A DNA stretch of 64,000 nucleotides from Neocallimastix lanati (nom. inval.) (Eukaryota; Neocallimastigomycota; Neocallimastigomycetes; Neocallimastigales; Neocallimastigaceae): NCBI GenBank assembly GCA_016946835.1, contig JACVTC010000033.1:1346501-1410500 (forward strand). The letters are read 5' to 3'. A program made the translations under genes and the position numbers. The notes under the pieces are model-generated. The model was not told the origin of the DNA. It saw only the letters and a program-made list of their open reading frames with translations, and made no database searches. Of this stretch, positions 45,743-58,612 are shown piece after piece (within the stretch, counting starts at the first letter, position 1; every line of letters begins with the position of its first letter).

Positions 45743-45805
45743 TATATTCCCTGTTCAAGAAATTTTCATATTTTAGTATATGAAAATTTCATAAACAGGT
45801 ATATT
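45743..45805. repeat. Long imperfect palindrome
   Basis: ATATTCCCTGTTCAAGAAAT then TTTCATA on the left pairs with TATGAAAATTTC, ATAAACAGG and TATAT on the right around a short TTTTAG centre. The arms are about 27 bases with a few mismatches. It lies just before the inverted-repeat element at 45848. Confidence 0.75.
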
Positions 45806-45847
45806 TACATATATTCCTTCTTGGTAGAATTTCAGCTTTAGATGAGC

Positions 45848-46265
45848 TACCAAACGATACTTGGGAAACAGAGACATTTTTAAGTGAACAACTCCTAAAA
45901 AAGTTCACAGGGGTCTACTGTTTCGTATATTGTGGGGCTTGCGGGGAATATCTTGCTAATACAATACGGATCATTAGTAGCTCTCTTGAGTTACTTTTTG
46001 AGAGGTTTAACAAAAAACACCTTCATTACCAAGAATGCCGACGTCGTACCGATATGGCAAAGGAAAGGTGCCGTTAGAAGTTCCATTAATTCTCATCAAT
46101 ACATATTTACTAACAGCACAGTTCCGAAAACGGATCCTACAGTAAGTAATTCAAAATTTTTGATGATCTTTCTTGTGGTTTGGTTCAGGAGAGAGTTTAG
46201 TGGTTACCACACTATCTATTTTAAAGATGTTACTTCTTTGTTTTATTATTTTATATTTAACTGGT
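45848..46265. mobile_element. Inverted-repeat element, second copy (one end)
   Basis: 45848-45950 matches the ~85-bp terminal inverted repeat of the element at 56046-56645 (GAGACATTTTTAAGTGAACAAC, GTATATTGTGGGG). The next ~140 bases (ATCATTAGTAGCTC to TACCGATAT) match the reverse complement of that element's right interior, so this copy lies in the opposite orientation. Its other end is not found. A 111-residue frame at 45932-46267 has no recognisable domain. The class is uncertain: a small non-autonomous DNA transposon is the best guess. Confidence 0.55.
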
Positions 46266-46269
46266 GATC

Positions 46270-47790
46270 ATACAATTTTATTATTAAACTATAGGAAGTT
46301 ATTGCTATTTATTTAATATCATTGTATATGTATAAATATATCAATATATTTCGTACAGTTTTAGCTATTCAAATACATATATTCAAATAGTTGCAAATAC
46401 TATCAACTATATTGTTTAACTAGCTAGTATAAATATATATCTGCATTGATATTATATTATATCTGCGCATATCATACTATTTATTAATAATATATGTATA
46501 GGCAATAAATATATTTAATTAATTAGTGCTGCAATCATATATATTAAATATATGATTGTTATTGCATTAAATATATGCAATATATAAGTATGTTAGATAA
46601 CATTCATAGAATAGCACAATCATAGCATATTAATAGTATAATTATCAGAATATTTAAGTTTAAATAATATAGTTATCAATATAGAAGTTTATTGATTTTA
46701 TGCATGTTATACATATACTGCAACTATTGCATATATATGTATTAGTACAACAATAATGTATATGAGTATGTTGTTTGTTCAATATATACGTAGTAACTTA
46801 TGGCAATATTATATAAATATTATAGCTGATATATGTTTGTTGTACTAATGCTAATATATCAGTATTATACCAATATATTTTGTATAAAACTAGTATCAGA
46901 AACAGTATTTAATAATAATACAGATACTACATGTTTTGATAATAAATAAAGCATGCATTGATATCATTAAACTATATATACGTGCTATATTGTTAAACAT
47001 ATATGATATATAAGTAATAGTTATGCATTGTTAGCATTACACAACTATTACATATTTTAATAACAATTATATGCAAACAACTATATTTTAATAATAATGA
47101 TGATCATAGCTATATGTTGTTAACAATACATAAACATATATGAATTACATAGTTATCAAATATAACAGTTGTGTTATTTATTTAATATTATTCAACATAT
47201 TGCAATAATTATTATTAAATATAATATATATTATGCTAACAATATCAGTATTTACACACAACTGTTATATATATCATATATATGCAAATAATAATATATA
47301 CATAATATATATTATATTTATAGCATATACTTTAGTATTCAAATATAACTGTAACTCTATTCTTTGATATAGCACCATTATTATACAAACTATATATACA
47401 TAACTATTATGGTTATTTAACAGTCATGGCATATATATACATTAAATAATATCTAAAACATATGTTGATAATATGTGTTTGTTTATGCAACATTAATACT
47501 ATCCATATATATTGAAATACTTAAATGCTAAATATTGTTACAAACAGTATGAATATAGATGGTTAGTTATAGACACACACATATATGCTGATATTACATT
47601 ATCATACCTATTGAATAACAATCATTCAAATATAGTTATTTTAGCATAATATATATAAATATTTGCAATAGTATTGTTGATGATTTTAATAGTATTGAAT
47701 TATGTTATTCAATAGGTAAATATACTATAATGATATTATTTATTTAAATATATCAATGATTTAAATTATCAAACAATTAATAAAATAAAT
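46270..47790. other. Homopolymer-poor AT-rich island
   Basis: About 1.5 kb in which the long A or T runs that mark the rest of the window are almost absent. Short mixed words with ATATGC, CATATA and ACTAT predominate. It contains inverted repeats such as CCTATTGAATAAC (from about 47607) with GTTATTCAATAGG (about 47703-47716). No gene is seen. It may be the interior of a larger copy of the neighbouring inverted-repeat element or an old satellite-like sequence. Confidence 0.5.
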
Positions 47791-47829
47791 AAATAAGTTG
47801 TAAAGTATATGCATTATTTTTTTTTATAT

Positions 47830-48015
47830 TATATATTAAAATATTAAAAAAAATTTTTTATTGTTATTAATTTTTAAATGTAGTGTAAAAAATAAAAAAA
47901 TAAAATAAAAAAAAAATAGAAATAATTTTTATTACAATTACTTTCGTTTTTTAAAATAAGATATGTAAATGTTTTTCATACACAAAATATAAATAAAATA
48001 AATCAGTTCTTTTAT
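47830..48015 (-). other. Orphan 3' flank of a lost paralog
   Basis: The - strand reads like the DNA about 400-560 bp downstream of gene 3 (TTTTGTGTATGAAAAACATT, ACATATCTTATTTTAAAAAA). It directly follows, in the - direction, the orphan 5' flank at 48120-48840, with no coding sequence between them. Confidence 0.7.
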
Positions 48016-48119
48016 ATATTAATTTTTTTTTTTTTAAAAAAAATTTATTTTATTATTATTAATAAAATTTTTTCAAATTATTATATATATTTGATTAAAT
48101 TTTATTTACAATTAAAGAT

Positions 48120-48840
<721 letters not shown>

Positions 48841-49599
48841 AAAATAATTAATAAAACAATAAAATCATATTAAAAAAAAAAAAAAAAAAAAAAAAAGATT
48901 TCCGTTTTTTGTTTATTTTTTTTTAATGATTTATAAATTAATTTATTATTTTTTTTATAATACATTTGCCAAAAGAGCTTTAATTTTCATTAATGATAGA
49001 AATTAAATGGCAATGATGATAGAATAATAAAAATTAATATTAAATTATAACCATTCTATTGATACATTTTTTTTTTAAAAAAAAATAATAAAAACTTCTT
49101 AAAATAAAAGTATCTTCATTTTTCAATTTAGAACATTAATTAAAAAAAATAATTAGAGATTAATTTCTAAATGATTCATTTTTATTTCATTTTTATTTAA
49201 TTTTTTTTATTTTAACAAAAAAAATTATTTAATTATATATAAATAATTTTTAGAATAATTTTAGAATATAATAATTTTAAGAATTTATAAAAAAAATAAA
49301 GAAAGTAATGATAACTAATAAAAAACGGATAAGACGATAAAAAAAAAATAAATATTATGATATTTTAATTTTAAATAGAAATAATAATAATAAAAATTAT
49401 AAATTAATAAAAATAATAACCAAAAACAAAATAATATTTATCTCAATATTTGTTTATTTGCTTAACTTTATTTATTTGAAGCAAACGGCTATTTTTTAAG
49501 AATATAAAATATATTTGATGGATCATACATATTTCAATATATTAATCAATTCATAAATAATGTAACGAATTTAGGAAAAAAAGAATATTTATATTGGAT

Positions 49600-50835
49600 T
49601 AAAAATTGGATGCTCGTTAGCTCTTAAAAATGTTTGTAGGAAAGCATAGAAATGGGTAAAAAGAATGTAAAAATAAATAATCAATCTTTCACGGTCTCTC
49701 ATCCTATTAAAAACAATAATAATGAACTAGTTTTTTCTAGAGATAAAAAATTAAAAGTTTGACATTCTCATTATAAATTCCTAGGGTCGGATTCTTCAGG
49801 TCATAGTCTTTCCAAAGATTTCTGGAAAGATTCTGATGCACTAAAGATTTTTGGAAGTCCAAGGCAACAAGAATGGGAAATTGATCAAGGCATTAGCGAT
49901 AAAAAAATTAGCGAAGCAATCTCATCTACCCCTAACTTTAAATCGTTTGGTCCTGATATTATTCCAATGAAAATTTTTCAAAGCTTTGATTCATGGTAAA
50001 TATGATTCAGAAGAATCTGGTGAAAATAATAGTAATGTTTCATTTGGCTTTAAATATCTCAAATCCTTAATCAATCGTATTCGGAATGGTGATTTTCCAA
50101 AATCATGGAACAACTCTTCAATAGTTTTTATTCATAAAAAGAGAGACACCATCAATAACTATTGTGGTGTCTCTCTTATCAATAAAGGTTAAAAATTATA
50201 GCAAAAATCATAGCTAGTAGAATCTCTAAATATGGAATTGATGAAGGATTTATAAGACCAGAACAATATGGATTTCATAATCGAGAAGGAATGTATAAGT
50301 CTTTACACTTCATCAAAAATTATATGTCAGAGACGAAAATTTGTAAATAAAGATACTTACCTTGTTTTTTTGGAACTTAAAAAGGCTTATGACTCAGTTC
50401 CCATACATAATGTATTAATGAAGATGTGGATAAAAATTCGATGTTCGTGTTGCCAAAGCTTTCAAAATGACTGAAGAAGACTGTCCAGAAAAGTGTCTTT
50501 GTAGTTACAGAAAAAATAGTAATCTTCGATTAGAACATTGATTTTTCTAAATGCTATCTTTTTCGTGAATTTCAAATGAAATATATTAAGAATATTGAAG
50601 TTCTTTATGAATAATTTTTATATTATTCTTAAATTTAGTCCACTTGGTGCGATCTGCGGCTCTCATTACAGAAATTATGCATTGGGCTAGTACTCGACAA
50701 GGATTGCTATTCCGAAAGTATAAGCACAAACTAAACAGGAGCGTCAACACTGAAAATGCAGTAAGACATGTTAGTAGGGCCAATACCTATGAAGGAGAAG
50801 ATTATAATTTCTTTAGGATAGTCAATTCAAACTCT
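49600..50835 (+). mobile_element. Broken LINE (non-LTR retrotransposon), reverse transcriptase part
   Basis: Conceptual pieces in more than one frame fit the LINE ORF2 reverse transcriptase. First comes WEIDQGISDKKISEAISSTP with FGPDIIP. Then FPKSWNNSSIVFIHKK with INNYCGVSLI, AKIIASRISKYGI and RPEQYGFHNREG. Then VFLELKKAYDSVP, the conserved A-motif region. Several frameshifts and stops separate the pieces (for example a stop after ~49757, a frame change near 50000 and another between 50192 and 50380). The YxDD motif is not found and the 5' part is missing. The tail 50640-50840 matches the fragment near 40.8 kb. It is not transcribed as a gene as far as can be judged. Confidence 0.8.
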
Positions 50836-50849
50836 AACCCATAAGGAAA

Positions 50850-51259
50850 TGTGGTTCGTTGCATATGGAGTTTTTTCTGAGTTTATTTATACACATAATT
50901 TTGAATGTTACTTGTTATTTCACCTTTTTTTTAAATATTATTATGTTCTAATTGGAAAATTAGTATTTATTAATTCTGAGTTTTTTTTTATTTTTTTTAT
51001 TAAAATTAAAAATATTCATGTAATTAATAAATGAATAAATAAATAAAAATTAAAGTTCTCAATAATTCCAGCTATAAAAAAAAAAAAAAAAGAAAAAAAA
51101 AAAAAAACATAAACACATTATTTATAATAAATAAATTATATATTTTTAAATATCTTTATTATTTTAACAAAAAACATTAAAATATATCTTTAAAATAAAA
51201 TATTATTAAATATTATTATTATTATTATTATTATTATCTTAACATAAAATATTATTAAA

Positions 51260-51292
<33 letters not shown>

Positions 51293-51354
51293 CTTAACAT
51301 AAAATATTATTAAATATTATTATTATTATTATCTTAACATAAAATATTATTAAA

Positions 51355-51387
<33 letters not shown>

Positions 51388-52020
51388 CTTAACATAAAAT
51401 ATTAAAATATATCTTTATAATTAAATATAATAAATATTATTTTAACAAAAAGTATTAAAATATTTTTTTAAATATTATTTTATTATTTTTTTTATTATTT
51501 TAACAAAAAATATTAAAATATTTTTTTAAAACGAAATATTATTAAATATTATTTTAAAAAAAGTATTATAGTATTTTTTTAAATATTATTTTTTTATTAT
51601 TTTAACAAAAAATATTTAAATATTTTTTACAAATTAAATATTATTAAATATTATTATTAATATTTAACAAAAATTGTTATAAATATTATTCAATATTATT
51701 TATTTATTTTATTCTTATTTTAACAAAAAATATTAAAATATATCTTTAAAATTATATATTATTATATATTTTTGTAATAAAAGAATTAAAATATTTTTTA
51801 AAAATTAAATATTATTAAATATTATTATTAATATTTAACAAAAAATGTTATAATTAAAATTAAATATTATTAAATATTATTTTATCATTTATTAAATATT
51901 TATATATTTTTATTTATTTATCAAAAATAATTTAAGCTACCCTTACATCAACGGTTTATTATAGTATGCCGCATTTCATATAACGCCACGTTCCGAAATG
52001 CACCATTCCGAAATGCACCA
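50850..52020. repeat. AT-rich spacer with ~50-bp tandem repeats
   Basis: From about 51165 to 51420 a unit TATCTTAACATAAAATATTA plus a variable ATT run recurs about five times; diverged copies continue to about 51900. At 51991-52020 there are two exact copies of TTCCGAAATGCACCA, placed just before the duplicated 5' flank of gene 4 begins at about 52024. Confidence 0.75.
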
Positions 52021-52023
52021 TTA

Positions 52024-52277
52024 AATTATTATTTTATAGTTATATTATTTTTATTTCTATTTAAAAACTAAAAATCACAATATTCAAAGATAAATATAAT
52101 GATTTTAATATAATAAATTAATTTCATTTTGGATTATTGGCTAATTTTATAATTTAAAAAATCATTTATCCTAACCCTTATATTAATAATAATTTATTTT
52201 TATATAAAAAAAAAGATTTTTTAAAAAAAAAGATGCCGTTTTTTTTATATACATAGTATATTATTATTATTTTTGCA

Positions 52278-52308
<31 letters not shown>

Positions 52309-53362
52309 TATTAATTTTTTTTATCATTTTTATTGTTTTTTATTTTTATTTTTATTTCTATTTAAAATATAATTTTATATAATAAATTTAAAGATTTTAT
52401 TTTGGTTTATTGGTGAATTTTTTTTAATAATAAAAGATATTAATTATAAATGTAGTATTTTATAATAATGCTAAATTACTTCTACTTTTTTATTTTATCT
52501 TTTTATCCATTTTTTATTAGTTACCATAATTTTCCTTTTTTAAATCTTTTAAATTATAATTCTTTAAAGTTATTATAACAGTTAGGTATATATATATATA
52601 TCTTTTTTTTTGTTAAAATAAAAAAAAATTAAATATTTTACATATACTGAAAAAAAAAATATAAATAAAAAAAATAACAAATCATAAAGAAATTATTTGT
52701 TTATTGTTTTTTTAATTATTTTTCTAAATTGAAAAATGAAGATACTTTTATTTTAAGATATTACTATTTTTCCTTTTTTTTTTTTTTTTTTTTTTTATTA
52801 TTCTATTATCATTGCAATTCAATTTCTTTCATTAATGAAAATTAAATCACTTTTGGAATAAAAATTAATGATAGATGAAAATATATTATTAAATATTAAA
52901 TTTATAAAATTGAAAATTAAATCTTTTATTATAATTATTTTTAATTATTTCTTTATAATTTATAACTGTATTATACTTTATATTAATACTTAATTGTTTT
53001 CTTTTATTTATATATATATTATTTTATTTGCAAAATATCTTTAATGAAAATTAAAAAATATTTTGGAAAAAAATTAATTATAATACGTTATGTATTATTT
53101 TAATGTATTATTATTAAAAAAAAAAAAAAAAGATTTCCGTTTTTTATTTATTTATTTTTAATTATTTATAAATTAATAATTATTTTTTTATATGTTTTTT
53201 ATTGTGCTATTAATTATTTTATCATATAATGTTCATCAACATAATAAAATATATTTATATATAAAAATTAATTTCTTTTTTAATAATTGATATTAAAAGA
53301 AAATTAAATACAATAAATTATTTAATTAATTTAATTTGATCCTGGAATAATAAATATAAAAT

Positions 53363-53416
<54 letters not shown>

Positions 53417-53736
53417 TTATAATTATAATTATAATAATTAATAATCATAAGAAAAAAAAAAGAATAATTATAAGATTATATTATACTAAGTTATATTATA
53501 TAGATATAAATAAAAGAAAAAGTATATAAAAAGAATGTAAAAATCTCAATTTTTTTTTTTTTTTTGTCATCAATAAATATCAAATAAAAGAAAAGAACAC
53601 TCTTTACAAATAACATATTTTTATATTTATTTTTAATTTTATATAAATATTTTATATAAAGAATAATAATAATAGTAATAATAATAATTTTATTATTATT
53701 TATTTATTATTTATTTTTATTTCTATAAAAAAAAAA
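52024..53736. repeat. Duplicated 5' flank of paralog 4
   Basis: Similar along most of its length to 59641-61603 upstream of gene 6, for example ATTATTTTTATTTCTATTTA at the start, GATGCCGTTTTTT and AATGAAGATA later. A part matches the region left of the orphan promoter in inverted orientation (49090-49135 versus about 52725-52765). It marks one large cassette duplication. Confidence 0.75.
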
Positions 53737-53812
53737 TTATAAGAAGAAAAAATTTTACCGTATTATATATTTATTTAATCTTCATAAATATATAATTTTT
53801 TTTTTTCTTATA
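53737..53812 (+). promoter_or_regulatory. Shared upstream box of paralog 4
   Basis: The same block as before gene 3, with ACCGTATTATATATTTATT from 53757, 265 bp before the ATG. Confidence 0.6.
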
Positions 53813-54021
53813 ATTTTTTTTCTTTCTGTATATAATATAATATATTTTATAAAGCTTTATTTTATTAAAATCTTAATCTTTTATCTTTATTTGTAATTAT
53901 AACTTTATCAAATATATATAGTAATAAAAAAATTTATTAATTTAAAAATCCAAGAAAATTTTAAAATCTTGATAAAGCAAAAAAATTTAATATTAGAAGA
54001 AAAAATAAAAAAAAAAAAAAA

Positions 54022-55287
54022 ATGAAGTTTTTAACTGTTACTGGTATCTTATCTGTTTTTCTTATAGCTGTTAACGGTCGTCCTTGTTTCCCTGGTGAAT
54101 TTGGTGGTGGTATGCCAGGGGGTGGTTTCCCAGGTGGCGGTTTCCCAGGTGGTGGAATGCCAGCTCCACCAAGTGGTGGTATGGGTTCAGGTGGTTGGCC
54201 AGGAGCTCCAGGTGGCGGTATGCCAGCTCCTCCAGGTGGAGATATGGGTTCAGGCGGTTGGCCAGGAGCTCCAGGTGGTGGTATGCCAGCTCCTCCAGCT
54301 CCTCCATCAGGTCCACCAAGTATTCCAGGAATTCCAGGTATTCCAGGTATTCCAGGTGGAGGTGATAAAGGAAGTGGTGGCTTCCCAGGTATTCCAGGTA
54401 TTCCAGGCATTCCAGGTATGCCAGGTGGTGGTGACAAGGGTAATGGTGGCTTCCCAGGTATTCCAGGTATTCCAGGTATTCCAGATATTCCAGGTATTCC
54501 ATCCACTCCTCCATCCCCACCTTCTCCACCTTCTCCACCTTCTCCTCCAGAAGTTCCATCACCACCTTCACCACCTTCTCCTCCAGAAGTTCCATCACCT
54601 CCATCACCACCATCACCACCTTCACCACCTTCTCCTCCAGAAGTTCCATCACCACCTTCTCCTCCATCTCCACCAAGTGGTGATAATGGTAATGGTCATG
54701 ATGAAGAATGTGGTCCAACTTCACCAAATGGTCCTTGTCAACCTCCAGATACTCCACCATCTCCACCTTCTCCACCATCTCCACCAGACACTCCGTCACC
54801 TCCATCACCTCCATCACCTCCATCACCACCTTCTCCACCAAGTGGTGGTAAGGGTAACGGTGAAGAAGAAGAATGTGGTCCAACTTCACCAAATGGTCCA
54901 TGTGAACCAGAATCACCACCATCACCACCATCACCACCTTCTCCACCAAGTGGTGGTAATGGTAATGGTGAAGAAGAAGAATGTAGTCCAACTTCACCAA
55001 ACGGTCCCTGTAATCCAGAACCACCATGCAATCCAAAGGAAGATCCATCCTGTGCTCCAGTACCACCATCTTGTGATCCAAAGACTGATCCAGGTTGTGG
55101 TCCATCCAATGATCCACCATCTAATGATCCACCTTCTTGTGATCCAAGTTCTGATCCAAACTGTGGAGGAGGTGATCCATACGATGATCCAGAAGATCCA
55201 CCACAATATTCAGATGATGAACAAGTTGAAAGTGGTGACAGCCCATACAATGAAGATGATGCTAATATTTTTTCAGATAATGAATAA
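54022..55287 (+). CDS. Secreted Gly/Pro-rich repeat protein, paralog 4
   Basis: 421 residues. Signal peptide 1-19 ([19 protein letters not shown]) before [11 protein letters not shown]. Gly-rich [20 protein letters not shown] units come first, then GIPGIPG repeats with GGGDKG spacers. A long (SPP)n tract with inserted PPEVPSPP units follows. There are three Cys boxes, the last reading [10 protein letters not shown] with Ser for the first Gly. The Cys-pair region and acidic tail are nearly identical to gene 3. It has more SPP/EVP linker and fewer boxes than its relatives, showing repeat gain and loss. It forms a convergent pair with gene 5 around an inverted-repeat element. Probably a structural extracellular protein. 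Confidence 0.92.
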   Translation: MKFLTVTGILSVFLIAVNGRPCFPGEFGGGMPGGGFPGGGFPGGGMPAPPSGGMGSGGWPGAPGGGMPAPPGGDMGSGGWPGAPGGGMPAPPAPPSGPPSIPGIPGIPGIPGGGDKGSGGFPGIPGIPGIPGMPGGGDKGNGGFPGIPGIPGIPDIPGIPSTPPSPPSPPSPPSPPEVPSPPSPPSPPEVPSPPSPPSPPSPPSPPEVPSPPSPPSPPSGDNGNGHDEECGPTSPNGPCQPPDTPPSPPSPPSPPDTPSPPSPPSPPSPPSPPSGGKGNGEEEECGPTSPNGPCEPESPPSPPSPPSPPSGGNGNGEEEECSPTSPNGPCNPEPPCNPKEDPSCAPVPPSCDPKTDPGCGPSNDPPSNDPPSCDPSSDPNCGGGDPYDDPEDPPQYSDDEQVESGDSPYNEDDANIFSDNE

Positions 55288-56045
55288 ATCTAATAAATCT
55301 AATAAATTTCATCTTTTGAATAGTTTTTTTTTGAAATAAGTTTCTTTAATAGTAAATTTAATATATAGAAAAAATAATTATTTTTCAAATTAATTAGATT
55401 CAATTTAAAGATAATCAATTAAAAAAAAATTTTTTTGTAAAATATATTACTTATTTGTTCCCTTGTATTCTAGTTTTTTTTTTTATTTTTTGAAATTTTT
55501 TATTTAATATTTTTGTAATATTTTAATATATATAAACAAAATATAATATAATATATTATAATATAATATAATAAATTTTATTTATAATCGTAAAAAAATT
55601 CATTTAATATCATTGAAAGTAATATAATTTTTTAATTTTATAACAATAAATAATAATAAAAATATATAAATTTTAATAAAATTTTAAAAACAATACGTAT
55701 TTATAAATATATAAAATAATTCCCTTTTTTTTTTTTTTTTTATATTTTTTTTATATAAAATATTTAATTTAATTTTATTTATTACTATTTTGAAAAAATA
55801 AAATATTTATTTTTTTTATTTATTTTTATTTACTACTATTTTGTGGATATAAAGCATTTATTATTTTTATTTTTATTTTTATTTTTAAATAACATAGTTG
55901 TCTTAATATAAATCGTTTTTTTTTAAACTATATTTAAACATTTAAAAATTATAGGTAAATATTATTAATTTGAATGAAATATTTAAAAAAAAGGTCATTC
56001 ATTTATAACTAAAATTGAATTTTTTTATTAATAGAATGTAGTAAT
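55288..56045. other. 3' flank of paralog 4
   Basis: AT-rich and similar, inverted, to the 3' flank of gene 5 (56646-57334) and, direct, to that of gene 6. It ends in AATAGAATGTAGTAAT, also present after gene 6 at 63826-63841, where no inverted-repeat element follows. No gene is seen. Confidence 0.65.
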
Positions 56046-56645
56046 AATACTGGGGAACGGTGACGTTTAAGTGAATAATTCTTTAACAGTTCACAAGGGT
56101 TTGCCGTTTGTAATGTGTATATTGTGGGGGCCTGTGAGTTAAATTATGAATTAAGGTTTTATATATTAAATGCATCATTCCGAAATGTAACAATCCCCTT
56201 AAAGAGCTCTTGTGAGGAAAACCTGGCATATGGTCATAGGAGGGGGATCAAGCCAAGAGCCTTATGTATACTAGCCCACGGACTAATAACCAGGATAGAA
56301 CCAAGCTCGATTCAACAAATATAAATGAAATATTTTATTAAGAAAATCGAGCTTATTAAATAGAAAAATTAATCATTAATATGCTAGTATTTGTGTCTGA
56401 AATATATATAATAGGACTATTAATAGTATTGTTCCTAAGCATACATCGGTATGATGTAGGCACTCTTGATACATAAGGATTTCTTACTAAAACGATCAAA
56501 AAAGTATCTTAAAAGAGTTACTAATGATAGGTATTGTTTTAGTAAGATAACGCGTATGCCCTACAATATACACAATATATGGAACGGTTAACCCCTATGA
56601 ACTATTTAAGAGTTGTTCACTTAAATGTCTCCGTTCAACAGTATT
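56046..56645. mobile_element. Inverted-repeat element of about 600 bp, MITE-like
   Basis: The ends 56046-56130 and 56559-56645 are inverted copies with some mismatches (AATACTG, GAACGG, TTTAAGTGAA, AGTTCA, GTGTATATTGT). A further inner inverted pair is TTACTAAAACGAT (near 56487) and ATTGTTTTAGTAA (near 56533). The element sits between convergent genes 4 and 5 in a less AT-rich block. No transposase is recognised. The flanking DNA is itself inverted, so a target-site duplication cannot be judged. A partial relative lies at 45848-46265 in the equivalent place after gene 3. Confidence 0.65.
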
Positions 56646-57334
56646 GTTAATATATTCTATTCATTAAAAAATATTCAATTTTAATTATAAAGGCTTTTTT
56701 TTAAAGGTTTCAATTAAATTTATAATTTTTACCTCTAATTTTTAAATGTTTAAATATAGTTTAAAAAAAAGAAAACAATTTATATTAAAACAACTTTGTT
56801 TTTTAAAAATAATATTAAAATAAAATTAAATAATTTATTTTCTCAAAAATATTAATAAATTAAAATAAAATAAATAATTTATATATAATAAAAATTAAAA
56901 AAAAAAAAGTGAATTATTTTTTTATATATACATAATTTTTTAATTATATTTTATTAAAAATTTATATATTTTATTATTATTTACTGTAATAAAAATAAAA
57001 AATTAAATTACTTCAGTAATATTAAATGAATTTGTTTATAACTATAAATAAAATTATATTATATTATATTATATTAAATTATATTATTTTATGTTCTTAC
57101 TATATTAGAATATTACAAAAAATTTAATAAATTTAATAAAAAAATAAGAATACATGATAATAAATAAATAATATATTTTACAAATTTTTTTTTTTTTTAT
57201 TTTTATATGAATATCTTTAAAATGATTCTAATTGATTTCAAAAGTAGAATTTTTTTCTATATTTTAAATTTATTAAAGAAACTTATTACAAAAAAAAATT
57301 ATTCATAAGATGATATTTATTAGATTTATTTGAT
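56646..57334. other. 3' flank of paralog 5 (inverted)
   Basis: AT-rich and an inverted counterpart of the 3' flank of genes 4 and 6. No gene is seen. Confidence 0.65.
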
Positions 57335-58612
57335 TTATTCATTATCTGAGAAATTATTAGCATCATCTTCATTGTATGGGCTGTCACCACTTTCAACTTG
57401 TTCATCATCTGAATATTGTGGTGGATCTTCTGGATCATCGTATGGATCACCTCCTCCACAGTTTGGATCAGAACTTGGATCACAAGATGGTGGATCATTA
57501 GATGGTGGATCGTTGGATGGACCACAACCTGGATCAGTCTTTGGATCACAAGATGGTGGTACTGGAGCACAGGATGGATCTTCCTTTGGATCGCATGGTG
57601 GTTCTGGATTACATGGACCGTTTGGTGAAGTTGGACCACATTCTTCTTCTTCACCATTACCACCACTTGGTGGAGAAGGTGGTGATGGTGGTGATTCTGG
57701 ATTACATGGACCATTTGGTGAAGTTGGACCACATTCTTCCTCTTCACCATTATCGTTACCACCACTTGGTGGAGAAGGTGGAGAAGGTGGTGATTCTGGT
57801 TCACATGGACCATTTGGTGAAGTTGGACCACATTCTTCCTCTTCACCATTACCGTTACCACCACTTGGTGGTGATGGAGGTGATGGAGGTGATGGAGGTG
57901 ATGGAGTTTCTGGTGGAGATGGTGGAGATGGTGGAGATGGTGGAGTATCTGGAGGTTGACAAGGACCATTTGGTGAAGTTGGACCACATTCTTCATCATG
58001 ACCATTACCATTATCACCACTTGGTGGTGATGGAGGTGATGGTGGAGAAGGTGGTGATGGAGGTGAAGGAGGTGAAGGAGGTGATGGTGGTGATGGAACT
58101 TCTGGAGGTGAAGGTGGAGAAGGTGGGGATGGAGGTGATGGAGGAGTGGATGGAATACCTGGAATATCTGGAATACCTGGAATACCTGGGAAGCCACCAT
58201 TACCCTTGTCACCACCACCTGGCATACCTGGAATACCTGGAATACCTGGAATGCCTGGGAAGCCACCATTTCCTTTATCGCCTCCTCCTGGAATACCTGG
58301 AATTCCTGGAATACTTGGTGGACCTGATGGAGGAGCTGGAGGAGCTGGCATACCACCACCTGGAGCTCCTGGCCATCCACCTGAACCCATACCTCCACCT
58401 GGTGGAGCTGGCATACCGCCACCTGGAGCTCCTGGCCAACCGCCTGAACCCATACCACCACTTGGTGGAGCTGGTATACCACCGCCTGGGAAACCGCCAC
58501 CTGGGAAACCACCACCCGGCATACCACCACCAAATTCACCAGGGAAACAAGGACGACCGTTAACAGCTACAAGAAGAAGAGATAAGATACCAGTAACAGT
58601 TAAAAACTTCAT
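57335..58612 (-). CDS. Secreted Gly/Pro-rich repeat protein, paralog 5
   Basis: 425 residues on the - strand. Signal peptide 1-19 ([19 protein letters not shown]) before [11 protein letters not shown]. Two [17 protein letters not shown] units, GIPGIPG repeats with [12 protein letters not shown] spacers, a long (SPP)n tract, four [10 protein letters not shown] boxes, three more Cys pairs ([27 protein letters not shown]) and the acidic tail ending SDNE. It is the only intact member on the - strand and is convergent with gene 4. Its upstream box lies 268 bp before the ATG. Very high similarity to genes 4 and 6 outside the repeats points to recent duplication or gene conversion. Confidence 0.92.
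   Translation of the reverse strand: MKFLTVTGILSLLLVAVNGRPCFPGEFGGGMPGGGFPGGGFPGGGIPAPPSGGMGSGGWPGAPGGGMPAPPGGGMGSGGWPGAPGGGMPAPPAPPSGPPSIPGIPGIPGGGDKGNGGFPGIPGIPGIPGMPGGGDKGNGGFPGIPGIPDIPGIPSTPPSPPSPPSPPSPPEVPSPPSPPSPPSPPSPPSPPSPPSPPSGDNGNGHDEECGPTSPNGPCQPPDTPPSPPSPPSPPETPSPPSPPSPPSPPSGGNGNGEEEECGPTSPNGPCEPESPPSPPSPPSGGNDNGEEEECGPTSPNGPCNPESPPSPPSPPSGGNGEEEECGPTSPNGPCNPEPPCDPKEDPSCAPVPPSCDPKTDPGCGPSNDPPSNDPPSCDPSSDPNCGGGDPYDDPEDPPQYSDDEQVESGDSPYNEDDANNFSDNE

Noticed and set aside
45932-46267. 111-codon frame in the second inverted-repeat element
   Set aside because: No recognised domain. The matching part of the other copy does not keep the frame as far as can be judged, so it is not listed as a gene.
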